Part shown: positions 62,953 through 64,000 of the stretch, in pieces
How positions within the stretch are numbered: position 1 is the first letter of the stretch
Layout: the number at the start of each line of letters is the position of its first letter
Translations under genes and position numbers: made by a program
The notes under the pieces: model-generated
Told to the model about the DNA's origin: nothing
What the model saw: only the letters and a program-made list of their open reading frames with translations
Database searches by the model: none
Assembly: GCA_037446495.1 (NCBI GenBank)
Contig: JBBIIL010000006.1
Location: forward strand, 18,677-82,676
From: CAIXZV01 sp037446495
GTDB taxonomy: Bacteria > Chloroflexota > Limnocylindria > Limnocylindrales > CSP1-4
Length of the DNA: 64,000 nt
Reading direction: 5' to 3'

Positions 62953-62988
62953 TCATGCCGGGCAGGTAAAGAGATAGAGGGCGCGCAT
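62953..62988 (-). CDS. Putative aro leader peptide, 11 residues
   Basis: ATG CGC GCC CTC TAT CTC TTT ACC TGC CCG GCA TGA encodes MRALYLFTCPA, with Leu-Tyr-Leu-Phe in the middle, just upstream of the terminator and just downstream of the promoter. Its end (62951-62963) is complementary to 62910-62922 directly before the terminator. This is the layout of ribosome-mediated attenuation; Tyr/Phe shortage would stall the ribosome. No ribosome-binding site is visible, but the ATG is near the expected transcript 5' end. Confidence 0.55.
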   Translation of the reverse strand: MRALYLFTCPA

Positions 62989-63001
62989 CGGTGCGTCCGA
63001 C

Positions 63002-63028
63002 GGTATCGGAGGGCTGCCCGGCCGTCAA
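63002..63028 (-). promoter_or_regulatory. Promoter of the aro operon
   Basis: Minus-strand TTGACG (63028-63023) and GATACC (63007-63002, 15-base spacer) or TACCGT (17-base spacer). The sequence ACGCAGGTTGACGG around the -35 is repeated exactly 16 bases upstream (plus coordinates 63022-63035 and 63038-63051). Confidence 0.6.
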
Positions 63029-63096
63029 CCTGCGTGTCCGTCAACCTGCGTCGTGCTCGATGTCGTGCACTGTGCGCGAGCGGCGCCTCCCACGGG

Positions 63097-63126
63097 TTGA
63101 CCCGGCACGACAGTCCCCCCTACCAA
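63097..63126 (+). promoter_or_regulatory. Candidate promoter of the GGDEF gene
   Basis: TTGACC (63097-63102) and TACCAA (63121-63126) are 18 bases apart, giving a leader of about 90 bases. The spacer to aroF (388 bases) is otherwise occupied by the aro leader on the other strand. Confidence 0.4.
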
Positions 63127-63219
63127 GGTCCTGTAGGCATTGTCGCCTCGCCGCACCAGCATGGTGGACGTCACGTTGGCAGAGACTGGCAGTCAGCAGT
63201 TCGAGGGAAGGGCGAACCG

Positions 63220-63723
63220 ATGACCATGGCGGAGCCGCTGGGAACCGGGGCCGGTGGCCTTCCTGAGCCCACGGGCTGGACGGACAGCCTGACGGGCCTC
63301 GAAGGACCCGAATTCTGGCGCAAGCTCGTGATCACCGAGGTCGCCCGCGCCACGCGCTACAAGCGCCCGATGACGGTGGTCATCCTCGACGTTGGCGGGA
63401 TGGATGCCATCCAGCGCGTCTGGGGCATGGATGTCGCCCACCACACGCTTCGCGAGACGGCCCAGTGCCTGCGCCGGATGGCCCGCACCAGCGACCACCT
63501 CACGCGGATCGGCCCGTCGCGTTTCGGGATCCTCCTGACCGAGACCGACGAGATCGCGTCCATCAACTTCGTCGAACGGGTCCGCACGGCCGGCCCCAAG
63601 TCCGTTGCGCGCACCGCCGGCCAGGTCCGTTTCGCCTTCGGCTGGGCAAGCCCGAAGGGCGGCGACGCCCCCGAGGCGGTCGTCCGCCGAGCAGAGGACC
63701 GCCTGGCCTCCGACCGGGCCTGA
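63220..63723 (+). CDS. Degenerate GGDEF domain protein
   Basis: The 167-residue product has a short N-terminus and one GGDEF fold: DSLTGLEGPEFWRKLVITEVARATRYKRPMTVVILDV is the opening (DxLTGL and LDxD positions). The active-site loop, normally GG(D/E)EF, reads GPSRF in RIGPSRFGILLTETD, so diguanylate cyclase activity should be lost. The LTGL and first metal Asp remain. It may act as a c-di-GMP or GTP binding scaffold. The ATG at 63220 has GAGGGAAGGG 8-10 bases upstream. It precedes two tRNA genes. Confidence 0.82.
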   Translation: MTMAEPLGTGAGGLPEPTGWTDSLTGLEGPEFWRKLVITEVARATRYKRPMTVVILDVGGMDAIQRVWGMDVAHHTLRETAQCLRRMARTSDHLTRIGPSRFGILLTETDEIASINFVERVRTAGPKSVARTAGQVRFAFGWASPKGGDAPEAVVRRAEDRLASDRA

Positions 63724-63806
63724 CGGGGCTCCCTGGCGCATCGCAAGGGCCACGTGAGGCGGCCCCCGGAGAGCGGCTCCCCGTCCGGCGCCCCGCAAGC
63801 GGGTGC

Positions 63807-63812
63807 TATGAT
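63807..63812 (+). promoter_or_regulatory. -10 of tRNA-Ser(GCU)
   Basis: TATGAT ends 11 bases before the mature tRNA 5' end. It may drive both tRNA genes. Confidence 0.55.
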
Positions 63813-63823
63813 CCGCGCGCTGC

Positions 63824-63915
<92 letters not shown>

Positions 63916-63924
63916 GTCATGCGT

Positions 63925-64000
63925 GCGCCCGTAGCTCAGCGGATAGAGCGTCAGGTTGCGGACCTGAAGGCCGTGGGTTCGAGTCCCGCCGGGCGCGCCA
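63925..64000 (+). tRNA. tRNA-Arg (anticodon GCG)
   Basis: The 76-base gene has acceptor GCGCCCG/CGGGCGC, D-arm GCTCAGCGGATAGAGC, anticodon stem TCAGG/CCTGA with loop TTGCGGA, so the anticodon is GCG at 63958-63960. The T-loop is TTCGAGT, the discriminator G and CCA is encoded at the last base of the window. The body resembles bacterial tRNA-Arg(ACG), with G in place of A34. Confidence 0.93.

Noticed and set aside
62831..63000. T-box in the aroF leader
   Set aside because: There is no GGTGGNACCGCG core; the leader has a small peptide and a simple terminator instead.

Overview
The window is bacterial chromosome of very high G+C content (about 70% by eye), densely coding, with GTG and TTG starts used freely and many 4-base ATGA/GTGA gene overlaps. 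Gene content points to a free-living, respiring heterotroph with a complete aromatic amino-acid pathway: cytochrome bd oxidase with its CydDC exporter, a K+-independent type H+-pyrophosphatase, class I lysyl-tRNA synthetase, Tat lipoprotein, T-box control and repeated signs of leaderless transcription. The combination fits a Chloroflexota lineage (for example the uncultured freshwater/soil Limnocylindria type) better than an actinobacterium, but this is inference; no rRNA or marker comparison is possible here. A run of exactly 100 N at 14686-14785 marks a scaffold join, so the sequence is probably a draft or metagenome assembly.

Layout. 1-10.3 kb: truncated gamma-glutamyltransferase and an MFS exporter (minus), then DegV, glutamate dehydrogenase, a Tat lipoprotein of the dimethylformamidase-beta-like family, an unknown protein, a BioD/DRTGG ATPase and a second MFS protein. 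10.3-14.2 kb: pantothenate/CoA operon coaX-coaBC-panB-panC (minus). 14.5-19.2 kb: a CDS cut by the gap, NCS2 purine permease, M16 peptidase, acidic TPR-like protein, ndk. 19.3-22.5 kb: lepB followed by two membrane proteins, one resembling a complex I antiporter subunit (minus). 22.8-31.5 kb: hppA, uppP, argR, greA, lysS, serS, two RDD proteins, tRNA-Ser(UGA). 32-35.2 kb: HlyD-like adaptor and MacB-like permease without a visible ATPase. 35.2-43 kb: trp operon trpE-G-D-CFB-A behind a T-box leader. 43-50.9 kb: a long palindromic element, a conserved hypothetical gene, a PAS-LuxR regulator, cydABDC. 50.9-54.8 kb: amidase, an AAA/DUF234-type ATPase with an operator-like repeat, a self-regulating TetR gene and a 49-residue protein. 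54.9-63 kb: an eight-gene minus-strand operon aroF-aroA-aroE-aroC-aroKB-aroQ-chorismate mutase-gluQ behind an attenuator-like leader. 63.2-64 kb: degenerate GGDEF protein, tRNA-Ser(GCU), tRNA-Arg(GCG).

How it fits together. The aro operon makes chorismate from PEP and erythrose-4-phosphate, and the trp operon turns chorismate into tryptophan, so every step from central metabolism to tryptophan is encoded in this window. The two halves seem to be sensed differently: the trp leader reads tRNA-Trp directly (UGG specifier, UGGC bulge), whereas the aro leader encodes an 11-residue peptide with Leu-Tyr-Leu-Phe followed by a strong intrinsic terminator, as in ribosome-mediated attenuation. TrpC, TrpF and TrpB are one 953-residue polypeptide and AroK and AroB are fused. 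The other striking regulatory theme is that at least seven genes have a -10-like hexamer placed 6-8 bases before the start codon, which predicts leaderless mRNAs.
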